Positions 1-11,229 of a stretch of DNA of 64,000 nt are shown one piece after another. The notes under the pieces are model-generated. The model had not been told where the DNA came from and did not search any database. It was given only the letters and a program-made list of their open reading frames with translations. Positions within the stretch are counted from its first letter, which is position 1. Each line of letters opens with the position of its first letter. The stretch comes from Chrysopilus asiliformis. Lineage: Eukaryota; Arthropoda; Insecta; Diptera; Rhagionidae. The stretch spans positions 32,418,368-32,482,367 of the forward strand of contig OZ035960.1 of assembly GCA_964034945.1 (NCBI GenBank), given 5' to 3'. The translations under genes were made by a program, and so were the position numbers.

Positions 1-1258
1 CCAAATTGGCAAAATGTCGCCACATTGACCGGCCCAGCGGATGGTGGTTGTTTTACAGAGCAATGGTAGTAGGCAAGAACCTATCTATTTTAATGACCGT
101 TGGCTGATTTATGACATTGAAATGGAATATCGAAGTCGCTGAATTTAATCCAAATGAATAAACGATTTTGCACTATTAAAGACCGGTGAAAAGTTATTTT
201 TTTTTTGTTACAGAAAGAACGCCTCATTAAACCTTCAATATCGCGCCATTGCGTCACTTCGATCAAAGTCATTATTTTGTTTTTTGCTTCCATACAACAG
301 CCAAACGAAAAGAAATTGCCAATGTTCCAAAGGAAAGGCTCTCTTTGTATCTACATATTTGCCCGATGTCGCCAACCACTCCACCACCACCACCGCCGCC
401 ATCGCCACAACATCCACCTCACGTTTGCTGCTTTGACTTTGGAGGACCGGCATTCAAACAGGCTTGGAACGGTAGACAACCCACGCACGAAATTTTGTTT
501 TTTCCGCCGTTTTTTTTTTATTTGGCATATCGCCCTGTCAAGTTTGTCTGTCTCAGCGTCTGATGATGGGGCGGAATTCGCCTCAATAAGCCCCCGGCCG
601 GAGCCCATCAGGCGACTCGCGTTCTTGGGTGGAGTATGGAGTCTGGAGTATTTGCCGTAGTACTGCTGCGCAAATATTTCGAAGACTCTGTAGAAGAAAA
701 TTCCCAGAAACCAGGCAGCAGCGAAACACACCATTGCAATCCGAGCGAATAAAATTTGATGTGATCACCAAATGGATTTTTTATACAAATAAAATTAATT
801 GAAATTTTCATTTTCTACACGGAAAATACTGGATGGAAGCGATTGCAATAAAAATAGGCATAGTGGAATTTTATAATAACGATTTCCAAAAAATATACGG
901 AAGGAAATAATTTTTGATGTATCCATCATATTATAATTACTGTAAACATATTTGGTTTGTCATAAATATAATCCTATAACCAAAATTATGTTTGCACCAA
1001 ACGAATTTCGTTTACTATGAACACAATTATGTTTACTACCCTAAATTTCCACAACTCCAACCTGAAGGAGACGTTGTGTCCGCTTAAACCTCAAGAAACA
1101 AAAACCGGAATCGATCACGCATTGAAACGGAGTTTGAGAAAGTCCATCAGGAGTTAATTCAAAATTCAGATCAAAGCGGTGTTAAAATGAATATTTAATA
1201 CTTAAAACAGAAATGTCAACATAATGACGCGGTACGGTGTTAAATTTTTGCTGATTAA
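1..1258. other. Non-coding, no recognised feature
   Basis: No open frame here resembles a protein I recognise. A CCA/CCG-rich stretch near 379-405 produces artificial proline and tryptophan runs in several frames, so I did not call genes from it. The rest is AT-rich single-copy-looking sequence up to the MITE that starts at 1259. Confidence 0.5.
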
Positions 1259-1635
1259 AGGTAGAACCAGAAACATACGTCCGTGCGTCCGTCACGATGA
1301 CAGTTCGATGCGGTCAAAGTAAAATCAACGGGTTTCTATGAGTACTCCCCTAATAATGCATTTGTCCCATGCGGCACCGCATAGAGTAGGTCGACTTTCT
1401 ACTTTTACATGCGGAAACGCACGGAAATGTCATTTCGCAAAAAAGTTTGGTTACGATTTAAGCAATTTAAGTATGGAACAAATTGAAAGTAATTGTTTCG
1501 ACGATAAACTAATAGAAGAAGTGCAAAAAAAGTGAAGAAGAAGTGATTCGTTGCCGTACCCAACTGTCACCGCATAAAACTGTCAACCGGACGGACGCAT
1601 GACGGACGCATCGACGTACGATTCAGGTTCTAGCT
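1259..1635. mobile_element. Harbinger-type MITE, TAA target duplication
   Basis: The ends are imperfect inverted repeats. The left end starts AGGTAGAACCAGAAACATAC and the reversed right end starts AGCTAGAACCTGAATCGTAC. The element is flanked on both sides by TAA (1256-1258 and 1636-1638), the three-base TWA duplication typical of PIF/Harbinger transposons. It is 377 bp, far too short to be autonomous. A second, heavily rearranged member of the same family ends at 29017. The family assignment is inferred from the target duplication and ends. Confidence 0.75.
1473..1535 (+). pseudogene. Possible MADF-domain start fragment inside MITE
   Basis: A 20-codon frame inside the 377-bp MITE reads FDDKLIEEVQKK near its end and then stops. 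The pattern D-D-K-L-I-E-x-V-x-K resembles the first helix of MADF (Myb/SANT-like) DNA-binding domains, which accompany transposases in PIF/Harbinger elements. Two other MITEs in this window carry longer MADF-like fragments, which makes this reading more plausible, but the stretch is very short and could be chance. Confidence 0.3.
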
Positions 1636-3161
1636 TAACACTGCAAGGTGCTTGCTTTTAGCTATTTTTTAAAGCAGTGTTAATTCGTCCCCGGATTTTC
1701 TCGAGAGTGCGCTTAACTAATTTGGACGAAACTTTATGGTAAGCTTTTTAGTATCAAGACGCCGGTTTCGAGCCCGGCGTCAAGGGGTTGTCCATAAAAT
1801 ACGTCACACAAAATACGTTCACAGCTGCAGAGAAAAAAAGTTCCGCGAGGGCGAAGTTTGAAAAAAACTAGCATGACATATATTTCATAGACTATACCTA
1901 ACCTAAAATTTTTCGTTCCTTCTGCTACCTTCAAAATCGTTTAAGAATATTTGATATCATTTTCAGTCTTATACAGTGTTGCCCCCCCCCCCCCCTTCCT
2001 CCTTCTTCCCTTTTATTATTAAATGTTGACGGTTTTTTTATCCGATTTTTACTATTAGACATGTCGTCCTTCACGAAATATTCCGACCAACTCAAACAAT
2101 TCCCATTTTCTCTCAAAACCTCAAAGTTTTTTTTAAAATTCGTATTTTGTTAAATTCGTTTGTACAATCCCTTATTAGCAAAAAAAATTCGTATAGCAAA
2201 GTAAAAAACTCGGCCGCATACAACGCCGATACGGTCATACAAGAAGGGAAGTGAAGTGTCGAGACCGGCACAGAGTGAATTGGGGAAAACAAATTTCAGT
2301 TCAGTGAACCCGGTTGGGTTGTTTTGACTCAATCTGGGAGTGGTGAAGGTGAGGATGATTTTGTCCCTGATGACTTCCCTCATTCCCGAAAAGGTCTCAT
2401 CGTTTTTAGGACTATTTGCGGAGTTTTGTATACGTAGGACGGGGTTATATCCTTAACTCGATAGGATTAAACGCAATGGACATTAAACGCGTAGGTGGAT
2501 ATTGGTTTACTTAGGCTGAATACTCCCTCAACCGCCAATGGTCGGCTGTTATTGCTACCGCTGAACTCGTATTAATAGATTTCCAAAATCATTTTAAAGT
2601 ACGCTGAATTTTAAAGCAGTTTCTATCGGATCAATAGAGTTTGCATTTCAATCAGTTTTTTGAGTAATTTGACACTTGGCGTTTTTCGATTTTTTTTGTT
2701 GTTGTTATTTGCAGGTTTACATAGACACTCAACATTCAACTATCAAGAATCAACCGTGTGGCAAATGTTAACGATTTATTTTGCAGCCCACATGCAAAGA
2801 ATGTAGGAAATTGTAATGTTAAATATAAATAAACCCGGGATTCTTGGGAAAGGTCCCTTCTTCAGAAAACAAATTATTAAGGAAAACAATGGGCTTCTCA
2901 AATTTCACAGTTCAACTATTTTTTGTCTTTCTGTCTGTATGTCAGTCTTTATACCAAATCTCTCAAAAACTACTAGAGCTAGATTCATGAAATTTTATAG
3001 GGTATTTCTGTCCCGGAATGGGGCGATCCTATCAACTTTTGGTGAAAATCCGTTAACCACAAATAACCAAAATGGCGGCATTTGAAAAATAAACACTCCT
3101 CTTATGTATGACAAAATTTGGACATAATAAAATTTCCTACATTTTTGTCTTTTACTAGAGC
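1636..3161. other. Non-coding; poly-C run and repeat-like text
   Basis: There is a run of 14 C at about 1982-1995 followed by a pyrimidine stretch. Around 2900-3080 the sequence has a 'stop-word' style (repeated CTCAAAAACTACTAGAGC-type wording, TGTCTGTATGTCAGTC) often seen near the ends of arthropod DNA transposons, but I could not define ends. No credible gene. Confidence 0.4.
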
Positions 3162-4503
3162 TAAGGTAACTGTACCATATTCCGTGCCATTAAGGGTTCT
3201 GCCACTTTCAGTTGAATTTGTGCTTTTCCAAGATAAAGCAGCAATGCCAAACTTTTTTAGCATAATTTAGTATCAATTCTGTGTAGATTATCATATGTGT
3301 CATACTTGTAAAAAAATATATTATATATTATTTATTGATAAATTTGTTAACACCTTAATTGTCTGGAATTCCGTGCTAAAAAAATGACGTTGTATTTAAT
3401 TCCGTGCTAGTAAGTACCTAATTCCGGCCTATCTATGAGAATGGCAGTTTTGCACACAAAGCAGTATGAAAGAGCTTAAGTTTTATGAAATAAACATAAA
3501 AACAGCTACAATAGCGGTGTAAATCGTGAAATATCCAATATGAAGAAATTTAAATTTAATAATTTGAATTTTTTGAAAGTTTAAACACTTAAGTATACAT
3601 AATATGATTTTCCTTCCTATAAAACACAACAAATATTTAAATAAGAAAAACAATATTTATGCAGATATGTATTTATTCGATTATAGAATATGTATTCGAT
3701 AAAAAAAATATATTTTCTATATATAATACAAAAATAAAATAAAAATCACAATTCATTGCATTGAAGTTAGTATAAAATATATTTTCATAAACAGTTGCAT
3801 TATTATTTGCTCAATTAAAGTCTTGAATAGAATAAATTCCTCTATTATTTAAAAGCACTTGAAAGTTAATTTTCTTCAAGACATCTTTAGCGTCATAAAA
3901 AGGACCTCATGGTTAGAGCATTCAATCCCGGGTACCCGAAACCCGGGTACCCGGGAATCCCGGCCATTTTCTGGAACCGAAAACCGGGTTTGAATTGGGT
4001 AAAATTACCCGGTTTTCGGTGCTGAAAGCAAGCAATTTCTTACATGCTAAAATATCAAAATACTGTTCGTTCGCTGCTGAATATATACGAAATACATATT
4101 TGTAAGTACATATTTCTGTTAATAATAACTGTAAATTAAAAGATTAATGCAAAATTAAGCCATCCGATTACATTTTCTTTACAAAGTCTCTTTAAAACAA
4201 CGACAATATAATAGATTTATATGCGCTCACAGAAAGTATTAAATTTCCTGTAAAGTTAAAATGGTTTTTTTATGTATAGGCAGGGAACAACTATTATATA
4301 GAATGGAAAATAAGACCTTTCCTCATTAACTTCCACTAGAGTAAGCACTACACTATAGAAATTGGTTTTGTTGTCTTACACAGGGACTACATTAGGTTTT
4401 ATTTCTGGTATACTAGCTGGTTCACCAAAAATAATAGCCTACTAGTTTTTTTTTGCGTGGGCCAATTCTGGTATGACATTTCAGTATGATTTTGAATTTT
4501 GAC

Positions 4504-4713
4504 ATGTCGTTAAACCGCGAACAGAAAATTAAAATTGCCAAAATATTGGCTTTAAAATGTTTGGAGGAAGAAGAACTTTTGATAAATTTGAAAAAACGAA
4601 GACAATATTGGGTAAATCCCTTTTTAGCATTACGGGATAAATATGATATCGAAGCTAAATATGATATACGAACGAATTCCTTTCATTTTCTTTTTCACAC
4701 TTTCCACAGTTAA
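4504..4713 (+). pseudogene. Truncated Harbinger transposase N-terminus
   Basis: From the ATG at 4504 the frame gives an acidic stretch (CLEEEELL) followed by KKRRQYWVNP. Runs of Glu/Leu followed by basic residues and W-V-x-P are the usual N-terminus of PIF/Harbinger nuclease transposases. About 50 codons look genuine; the frame then crosses the internal deletion near 4660-4670 and ends in unrelated sequence. The DDE catalytic part is absent. An upstream in-frame ATG exists at 4486. Lying inside an element with Harbinger ends makes the assignment fairly safe. Confidence 0.6.
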
Positions 4714-4863
4714 ACTCAATTCTTTGGCAATATTTTCCCATGCTCTTTTTTTCAAATCAATTCTTCGATAATTATTTGATTTTGAATTCCACAACCATTC
4801 TTTTTCGCGAAAAATATTTATCAATTTAATAATTTCGCTCCGTGAAAATTTCGTTTCCGCCAT
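4630..4863 (-). pseudogene. Truncated MADF (Myb/SANT-like) protein of Harbinger
   Basis: The frame starts MAETKFSRSEIIKLI and continues with W, N, Y and then AWENIAKEL, the hallmark of MADF/Myb-like DNA-binding domains. In full Harbinger elements this second protein helps the transposase bind DNA and enter the nucleus. About 65 residues look real; beyond KKKMKGIRSY the frame runs into the deletion junction shared with the facing transposase fragment. It starts 243 bp inside the right end of the element, as expected for a convergent two-gene layout. Confidence 0.6.
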
Positions 4864-6380
4864 TTTAATCAATTGAAATGTCAAAATCTGGAGTGATATT
4901 CCATAACTTGCTTCAAGCGTTTGTTTCGAGTTAGAAGAAAAAGTAAAGTTACGGAATTCCACTCCTGGTATACCAGCGCTGTCTACGAAAATGGTATACC
5001 AATGCGGTCTTACCAGAAAAACTGGTAAACCAGATTGGTCCACACAGGCTTTTTAGCGATCAATTTTGCTGGTATACCAGAAATAAAAGCTAATGTAGTC
5101 CCTGTGTTACTTCTCCTTTCTGCTGTCATACACTCGATGAAAAAAAATCAAATATGATGTTTTCTTATAATGCCACCCACAGTCATTCAAAATGTGAATT
5201 TTTTAACTGTAATTTTCGGATGTACGCTTCCAACGCAAAAAAATTTGTTAGAGCTTTCCTTTCTATAATAGTAATTGTCCGCGGTATAGGTTTAAATTTA
5301 ATGTCGCAATTGCAATTTTTTACTGGTAATTTCTTATTTTTTCTTTACATTTTCAGCACCGGTTCCAGAACCGGGTACCCGGTTCTCGAAGATTCTAGCA
5401 CCGAAACCCGGTTCCTTAAAATTGTCTCGGTGCTGAATGCTATACTCATGGTGTTCAGGCCAACGCCAGTTGGCTCCGCACATTGTCATTGTTTTTAATT
5501 CGATTGCGAATTCCGTCTTTGTCACGGAATATTGTACACGTCTGATTAAGTCGGGAACCAAATTCCGTGCTAGGTAAAATAGTAGAATATAAATATAATT
5601 TTAGTGTTTTTAATCAAAACTTGTAGTAAAAATATTACTCTTTTATTTTATAATAATAAAGTTACACAATTCTCGGATTTTACACAAATTATAATGAATA
5701 ACAAAAAAACGTGGTATGGAGAAGATTCTCTTATAATATAAAAAAAAGTTGTTGATAAAATCTCAAATAACTAAAAAACAGTAAGAAAAAATGTGGTCCG
5801 GAATTTGCTCAAGTGCACCTCTATGGTATACTTTATTTAATAAAACCGATAACTAATTATTTATTTTATGATTGATTGCAAAGAAAGCCAAAGAAAATCT
5901 AATTATTATTCGTCAATTCCGGCCTAGGCACGGAATAATGTACACGTCAGATTATTTAGTGAACGTAATTCCGTCCGACAGTAAAACAGCTTGTTTAATA
6001 AAAAAACACAGAGTAACACTTTGATACAAATAAAAATACTTAAAAGAAGGCATAATTTTAACAAAAACAAAGATGTGGTTAGAAATTACTTACCTTTTAC
6101 TTTTTGTGATCTTAAGAAAATTGCTTCAGTTCCTTGACGATTCACACAACACGTTTACTTGGCACAGCACTTTTCACAGAATTACTTATCAAAATAGGAT
6201 TATTAGTTGTAATTGATAGACAATAATATATACTACACTTCATTTTTAGACACAGTAAACATTACTGATCAAGTTTTATCAAGTGATTTCCTCAAAAGTT
6301 GATCAGTTTTCTTATTTTATGACTTTTAATGAAATGGAACGGAATAATGTACTAGGCCGTAATAGTGTACACTTACCTTA

Positions 6381-7549
6381 CATAACTTAACCCGTTGTCA
6401 AGATATACCGTTATATCGAAAAAATCAGTTTTTTGTGATTATCAAGAAAAATACCGGGTTTTTTGATGTTCTGTATATGAGATGAATTGAAGAGAATAAT
6501 GTTTGCCATAGTTTTATCATTTACTTTTATCCGCTATCTTTGACCGTTATTGAGATATTACCATTAAAATGAAAAAAATATTTTAGCGAATTGTTTGTAA
6601 ACGGTTTTCGAAAAAAAATAGTTGAAAGAAAAATCAAAGATACTACATTTTAAAATTCTGCCTTTTTCCGCAAATGGATATTTTTTTTACCGCTATCGAG
6701 ATATTTCAAATTTTGTGAAAAAATTGAAGGTTTTACCTAAATTAATATTTTATTCGTCAGGTTATAGAATGAATTGTGCAGGAACGTAGATTTTGTACAA
6801 GAATGTTATGTGCTGTTCACATCAAATATTTTTTTGGGTAATTTGGTAGAGCCGACCCAGTTAAACTACTTCCAGATTTGGAATCAGCGTTATTACCCAA
6901 AAAACAACTCTAATGTCGAGTGCACCAAAAGACGCTGATTTGTGTTAACAGCGTTTAATAAATATATTTGCTTCTATAAAATATCTTTTAAAATGAGATT
7001 TTACGGAGTTTGACCCCTTGAACTCCTCTAAGAAAAAAATTAATCGTAATGCGGGATTTTTGATATTCAATAATCCAAGAGGATAAACTACCCATTCGAT
7101 AAAAGCAGAATTTATCGCTTGTTTTCGAAATTTTGTCAATGATCTTTCAAAAAATTTGGAATTTCCATTTTTTTTATTAATACGGGATTTTTTTATGCAA
7201 ATTTTTTATTGATTTTTTTAAAAAATGTCTTTGCTTGCGAAATCTAAATTCTTTGTATGCAAAGATTTGAAAAGATTTTATTGATGCACTATAAAATCAA
7301 GACAAATGTAACTGAGGAACTTTTCTCTAACATAATCATCTAAAAAGACAAGTTCGATTATTCTGAACTATTCATTCAGCGGTTAAAACGAACTTACTGT
7401 AATTCCATGATGAACTTTGTACATTTCCAACAGATTAACAACATAACTAACTGGAAATTTTGATGATTTAAATAATTTCAACTGTCGTTAATAATGGGTT
7501 GATGAACTTTGTAAAATAAATTTGCTTTACTGCAAAAATCAGAGTTATT
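6381..7549. other. AT-rich dispersed repeat, no gene
   Basis: The part 6400-6830 contains wording about half-shared, in reverse orientation, with 51460-51800 (for example TTGTGCAGGAACGTAGATTT against the reverse of AAATCGACGTCCCTGCACAA), so it belongs to a dispersed repeat. Sequence near 6830-6930 (GGGTAATTTGG, CCCAGTTAAACTAC) resembles the text around 63280-63450. No coding region found. Confidence 0.4.
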
Positions 7550-8103
7550 TTCATACACTGTAGAAAATTAATTGAAAATTAGTCTAAAATTGAAGTAAAA
7601 TCATTGTAAAATTACGTTTCTGTTAGTAAAAACACTCCAAAAAGTCGTAATGCTTGGTTATCCGCATTCCTGTCGTAATTTTATGCAAAAATTGTAAAAA
7701 AATGGAGGAATTTTAAATCAGACAACCAAAAAAACAAAAAAAAATGTATAAAATTACATCTAAAAAGGGGTAAATGGAAACTCTTAAAACTTTTGCACTT
7801 AGATTGTGAAATTACTTCACTTCATGCCTAAGATTATTCCATTAAATGAAGTAAATTTACGTCTAAAAATGTGTAAAATTACGATTTTGCTGAAAATGAA
7901 ACATTTTTTAGTTGAAATTTCAACTTTTACGTCCATATTCAACATATTGCTGCTTAAAATTAATCAAATGCTGAATTTCAATCAAAAAATGTTGAATTTT
8001 CAACAGAAATTGTTTCATTTTTAGCATTTTTTTGTTGAAAAATTCTTTCTTAAAACATTTGTTGAATTTTCACCAAAAAAGCTGTGAAGAATATTGACGT
8101 TTA

Positions 8104-8599
8104 TGGCTCAACCACAATGAAGGCGGCAAGCGGCAACGGCGGGCGGCATGGCGTCGCCACACATATCGCCGAGCCAGCTACAATGATAGCGGCACCGTCG
8201 GCATATGCTTCTGCCGAAATTGAAATGTCAAAATTTATTTAATTCGTCCGCTACTTCGGTCCATTTATTTTCCTTGAGGTCTGTTCTTTTATATTGAGGA
8301 TGGTCCAGATCGTATAGCATTGGATTTCCTTTTACGAACTCGATTAATTTTTCCTCCGTTGTCGGCATCGCGCGAAATCAAAACGTCAAAAATTTGCATA
8401 GAATGTGGCGCCGAATGTGGTGGTTTTCATAAAACATTTTGGGCGGCGGCGGCAAGTTTGACTTTGGTTTAAACTCGGCGGCGACGGAAAGAGTGCGCCG
8501 CCGTTGTCGCTGTATTGTAGCAGCTCTCGTTGCGCTACATTAGTGCAAAAAAAATGCCGCCCGCCGCTGCCGCTTGCCGCCTTCACTGTGGTTGAACCA
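8104..8599. mobile_element. GC-rich-ended Harbinger MITE, TTA duplication
   Basis: The ends are almost identical over 45 bp: left TGGCTCAACCACAATGAAGG, reversed right TGGTTCAACCACAGTGAAGG, both continuing CGGCAAGCGGCA. TTA flanks both sides (8101-8103 and 8600-8602). The GC-rich CGGC-repeat ends contrast sharply with the AT-rich surroundings. It contains a MADF-domain fragment on the minus strand. Confidence 0.85.
8228..8368 (-). pseudogene. MADF-domain ORF fragment in Harbinger MITE
   Basis: The 46-codon frame starts MPTTEEKLIEFVKGNPMLYD and continues with DHPQYK, then KWTEVADEL, then a stop. This is the normal first two thirds of a MADF domain: E-x-L-I-E-x-V-x-x-x-P-x-L-Y-D, then Y-K, then W-x-x-V/I-A-x-E-L. 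MADF proteins bind DNA and form the second gene of Harbinger elements, although host transcription factors also carry the domain. The last helix is missing, probably because of the deletion that made the MITE. The gene lies inside TTA-flanked inverted repeats, so a transposon origin is far more likely than a host one. Confidence 0.6.
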
Positions 8600-8970
8600 T
8601 TAGTGTTACCTCCTCAATTTGACCGATTTGCACGATTGGATAATTTGAAATTAAAATCTAAATTCTTAAAAAATGAAAAATAACTTTGGCAAGAAAAAAT
8701 ACTACTCCAAAACCTCTTAATTGAAACATTGGTAAGAGTGGGTTATTTGATGTTGAAAATTACACTTCGGCTTGTAATTTTACATCATTTAATGAAGTTA
8801 ACACAAAAAATCTCACTCTTACCATTAAAATGTTTCAATTTTCAAAGACATTTGAAAGGTTTTGAGAAATAATATTTTTCTTTTCAAAGTTATTTTTTAT
8901 TTGCTCAAAATTTAGACTTTTTTTTACAAATTATTGTAAAAAAAAAGTCTGAATTTTGAGCAAATAAAAA

Positions 8971-9029
8971 ATCGGACCTCTAACTTCACAATTCCAAGCC
9001 TAGTAGTTATCCAACTGCGCCATTAGATC
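8971..9029 (-). pseudogene. tRNA-like fragment (A and B box)
   Basis: On the minus strand the sequence reads TGGCGCAGTTGG (A-box-like, 9022-9011) and, 32 bases later, GGTCCGAT (B-box-like, 8978-8971), close to normal tRNA promoter spacing. The D stem does not pair well and no 3' acceptor arm is visible, so this is at best a decayed tRNA gene or the head of a tRNA-derived SINE. Confidence 0.3.
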
Positions 9030-9350
9030 AAATCGATGAGGTAACTCTAAACGTGAATAGTTTTGTTGAAAATTTCACAATTTTTGTTGAAAACTAAACA
9101 ATTTTGTTGAAAATTAAACAATTAAAACAATTTAGTCGAAAATTTAACAATTTTTGTTGAAAATTTAACAATTTTTGGTGTGGAATTCAACATTTGTTTA
9201 ATTTAAGGTAAAAATGTGTTAAATATAACGCAAAAGTTGAATTTTAAACATTTTTAGAAGCAAATTTACTTAATTTAATGAAGTAATTTTACGCATAAAC
9301 TGATGTACATTTACACTCCCAGCGTAAAAGTTTTTGGTGTGTTATAGATG

Positions 9351-11229
9351 TATAATCGCAATGAAATTTTCCACTGTGCACGCAAAAATTGCGTATTTTA
9401 AAAGCAACGCATCGCAAATTTGTTTGTTATCAGCAAAAATTAATAGGCTGCAACTTTCAATGAAATAAATTCCAAAGAAACTCTTCAGTTCGATTTATCA
9501 TACGAAAATGTTGTAAACAATTTATAATATTTACAGTTAAACGTTGCATTCGCATTCGTACGTTGTATACGTTTAAAAATGACAAATTTTCAATATACTT
9601 ACAAATTCGCAAAACGTTTTTTGGTTTTCTTCCTAATATTATAAATTTTTTATAACAGTAATACATAAAACATTTCCTCAAATACTAGTATTATGTATAA
9701 TGTGGGCAAAATTCATTCAACAACGAAACACAAAGGTTGACGACCACTAACTCAATGCCCGCAATCGACCCTAAATCATTTCGTTCTTTTTATTCATTTC
9801 GTATTTTTTTTTTATTTATTTATGCTTTTTTGCCCTGAAAGCGCATATAACGCGTTTGCACACAAAAGGCCCAGCTCTGATTATCGTCACGAATAAAATT
9901 TATTAAAGTAAAATGCAAATTGAAAATCACAAAAAAGGGGTTGCCGCTCGTTGTCGCCAGTTTGCCACAATGTCCTGCTTAACCCTCCCCTTTCCCGATC
10001 ATCATTATTCGCCGGCTAACTCTGAATTGCGCCTTCGGACCACATAAATGGAGTGTAGATGAAGTGGTATTCATGTGTGCTCCTGAAAAAATCAGAAATA
10101 AAATAAAATCAAGAAAACGAGAATAATGTGCGCGCGTTTGTTATTCACGACAATTCAAAAAAACTATAGTCGCAATAACGAAACAGATTGGCATATGGCA
10201 TAATGGGAATATAAATGCAAGAAATCCAATTGAGCTGACATATGCAAGTTTAAGCTATGCAACAATACTCATCTGTAATACAACTGATTATATTTTAGTG
10301 AAATATGTTGTCAGAATATTTAAAAAAATCAAAAATTTCAAAAACCAATAGAAAATTTACCCAATAGTTCAAATTTGTTCTTTTTTTTAAATTTACTGTC
10401 CTTTTCCAGATTCCAAAATATTGAAAACATCATTTTCCGGACTTCAAAATTTGGAAAAAAAATAGGAATTTTGACGCCTCAAATTTCGATCGATTTGATA
10501 ATTTGAAAAAGCGGTTTTAAGACCCGGAACCTGATATCTAGATTTCCGACTCAGGCCCAAGTACGGGTCTCATGGTCAGAATTGGGACACGGTTTTTGTA
10601 CATCCGGTTTCCGAAAAGTTCTGATTAACAGGTCCTAATCAACAGCCCTAAGATGAATAATAGCTCCAAAAATCTTTTATCCAAATCCCCTTTCCTCCTT
10701 ATCGCTCTCCTGATATTACTTAAATCGCTAAAGGGTTTTTTTGGCATCTGGTTTTTGAGGCGCTTCCTTTGGAATTTCCGAGATAACCATCCATTCAATG
10801 CATTCATCTGTGCAATCCTGGTTGGGTTTTTTGGCATCTCAAGAAAAATTTTCGCCGACTACGATCTATCTTCTTTTTTTCTTCAAAGCCTTTTACCTCC
10901 ATCAAAGATTATATAATTAAAGATAAGAAACAACAGAACTGTTCATAGAACATTTAAAATGTATAGTAAATATTGTAGATTTATGACTCTCAATGCCGTT
11001 TGCACCAACGACACTTAGCAACTTATCTACAACTAAAATGATTAAATAATTTAACTTTTTTTTACGGTTTAAGTAGGCTTTTTTTATATATAGTTCAAGC
11101 CAGAGCTTAGGAGAAGACCCTTTAATGCCGAAGCACAGCGCAGGATGATCGTAAGAACGAAAGGAGATGTCGGTTTAAACGCAACTTAATTATTTAAGAA
11201 TAGTTTGCGCAAACGGGCCTTAAGCTGAT
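9351..11229. other. Non-coding, contains one copy of a 75-bp repeat
   Basis: No recognisable protein-coding region. The only notable feature is the 75-bp copy at 10750-10824, described separately. The frames through 10625-10916 exist only because of this repeat and are not credible genes. Confidence 0.45.
10750..10824 (+). repeat. 75-bp sequence repeated at 14286-14360
   Basis: This block (GGTTTTTGAGGCGCTTCCTT...ATCCTGGTTG) matches 14286-14360 without gaps and with only four differences. The flanks do not match. Partner of the entry at 14286. Confidence 0.8.

Larger units (their letters stand above)
4379..5106. mobile_element. PIF/Harbinger deletion derivative, TTA duplication
   Basis: The terminal inverted repeats run about 40 bp: left CACAGGGACTACATTAGGTT, reversed right CACAGGGACTACATTAGCTT, followed on both by TTATTTCTGGTATAC. 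TTA flanks both sides (4376-4378 and 5107-5109). Several CTGGTATACCAG-type palindromes lie near the right end. The element keeps the start of two genes facing each other: a transposase start on the plus strand and a MADF protein start on the minus strand. The middle of both genes is missing, so it is an internal deletion product of a full two-gene Harbinger. Confidence 0.85.
3914..5444. mobile_element. Non-autonomous hAT element, 8-bp duplication CTCATGGT
   Basis: An exact 8-bp direct repeat CTCATGGT flanks the element (3906-3913 and 5445-5452), which is the hAT signature. The left end is TAGAGCATTCA and the reversed right end is TATAGCATTCA, fitting the loose hAT end rule Y-A-R-N-G. Both ends carry CCCGGGTACCCG-like palindromes and an ACCGGGT/CGGTGCTGAA block. 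Without the nested Harbinger copy and its duplicated TTA, the element is about 800 bp and has no transposase. Confidence 0.8.
3162..6380. mobile_element. Outer inverted-repeat element with ATTCCGTGC motifs
   Basis: The left end reads TAAGGTAACTGTACCATATT and the reversed right end reads TAAGGTAAGTGTACACTATT. Just inside both ends the motif AATTCCGTGCTA or close variants (ATTCCGTGCC, ATTCCGGCC) recurs several times: near 3180, 3367, 3400 and 3421 on the left, and near 5510, 5562, 5917, 5970 and 6340 on the right, in both orientations. Such subterminal repeats usually bind transposase. I could not settle a target duplication or the superfamily. A hAT element (3914-5444) has inserted into the middle. 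Confidence 0.55.
7550..9350. repeat. AT-rich inverted-repeat element split by a MITE
   Basis: Both flanks of the 8104-8599 MITE are built of the same words: TGTAAAATTACG, GAAGTAAATTTACG and GTTGAAAATT, with degenerate 20-23-bp tandem copies of TTTTTGTTGAAAATTTAACA near 9050-9220. The orientation of the TGAAGTAAATTTAC blocks suggests an AT-rich MITE about 1.3 kb long that was later interrupted. Near 8890-8965 a short inverted repeat (TAGACTTTTTTTTAC and AAAAAAAAGTCTGAATTTTG) is visible. Boundaries are approximate. Confidence 0.4.

Noticed and set aside
205..734. Long overlapping frames on both strands near the window start
   Set aside because: They depend on the CCA/CCG-rich stretch at 379-405, have no recognised motif and run in several overlapping frames.
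1745..1795. CGCCGGTTTCGAGCCCGGCG as a tRNA T-arm
   Set aside because: GTTTCGAGCCC looks like a B box, but no A box, anticodon arm or acceptor pairing is found at the right distance; it is just a short hairpin.
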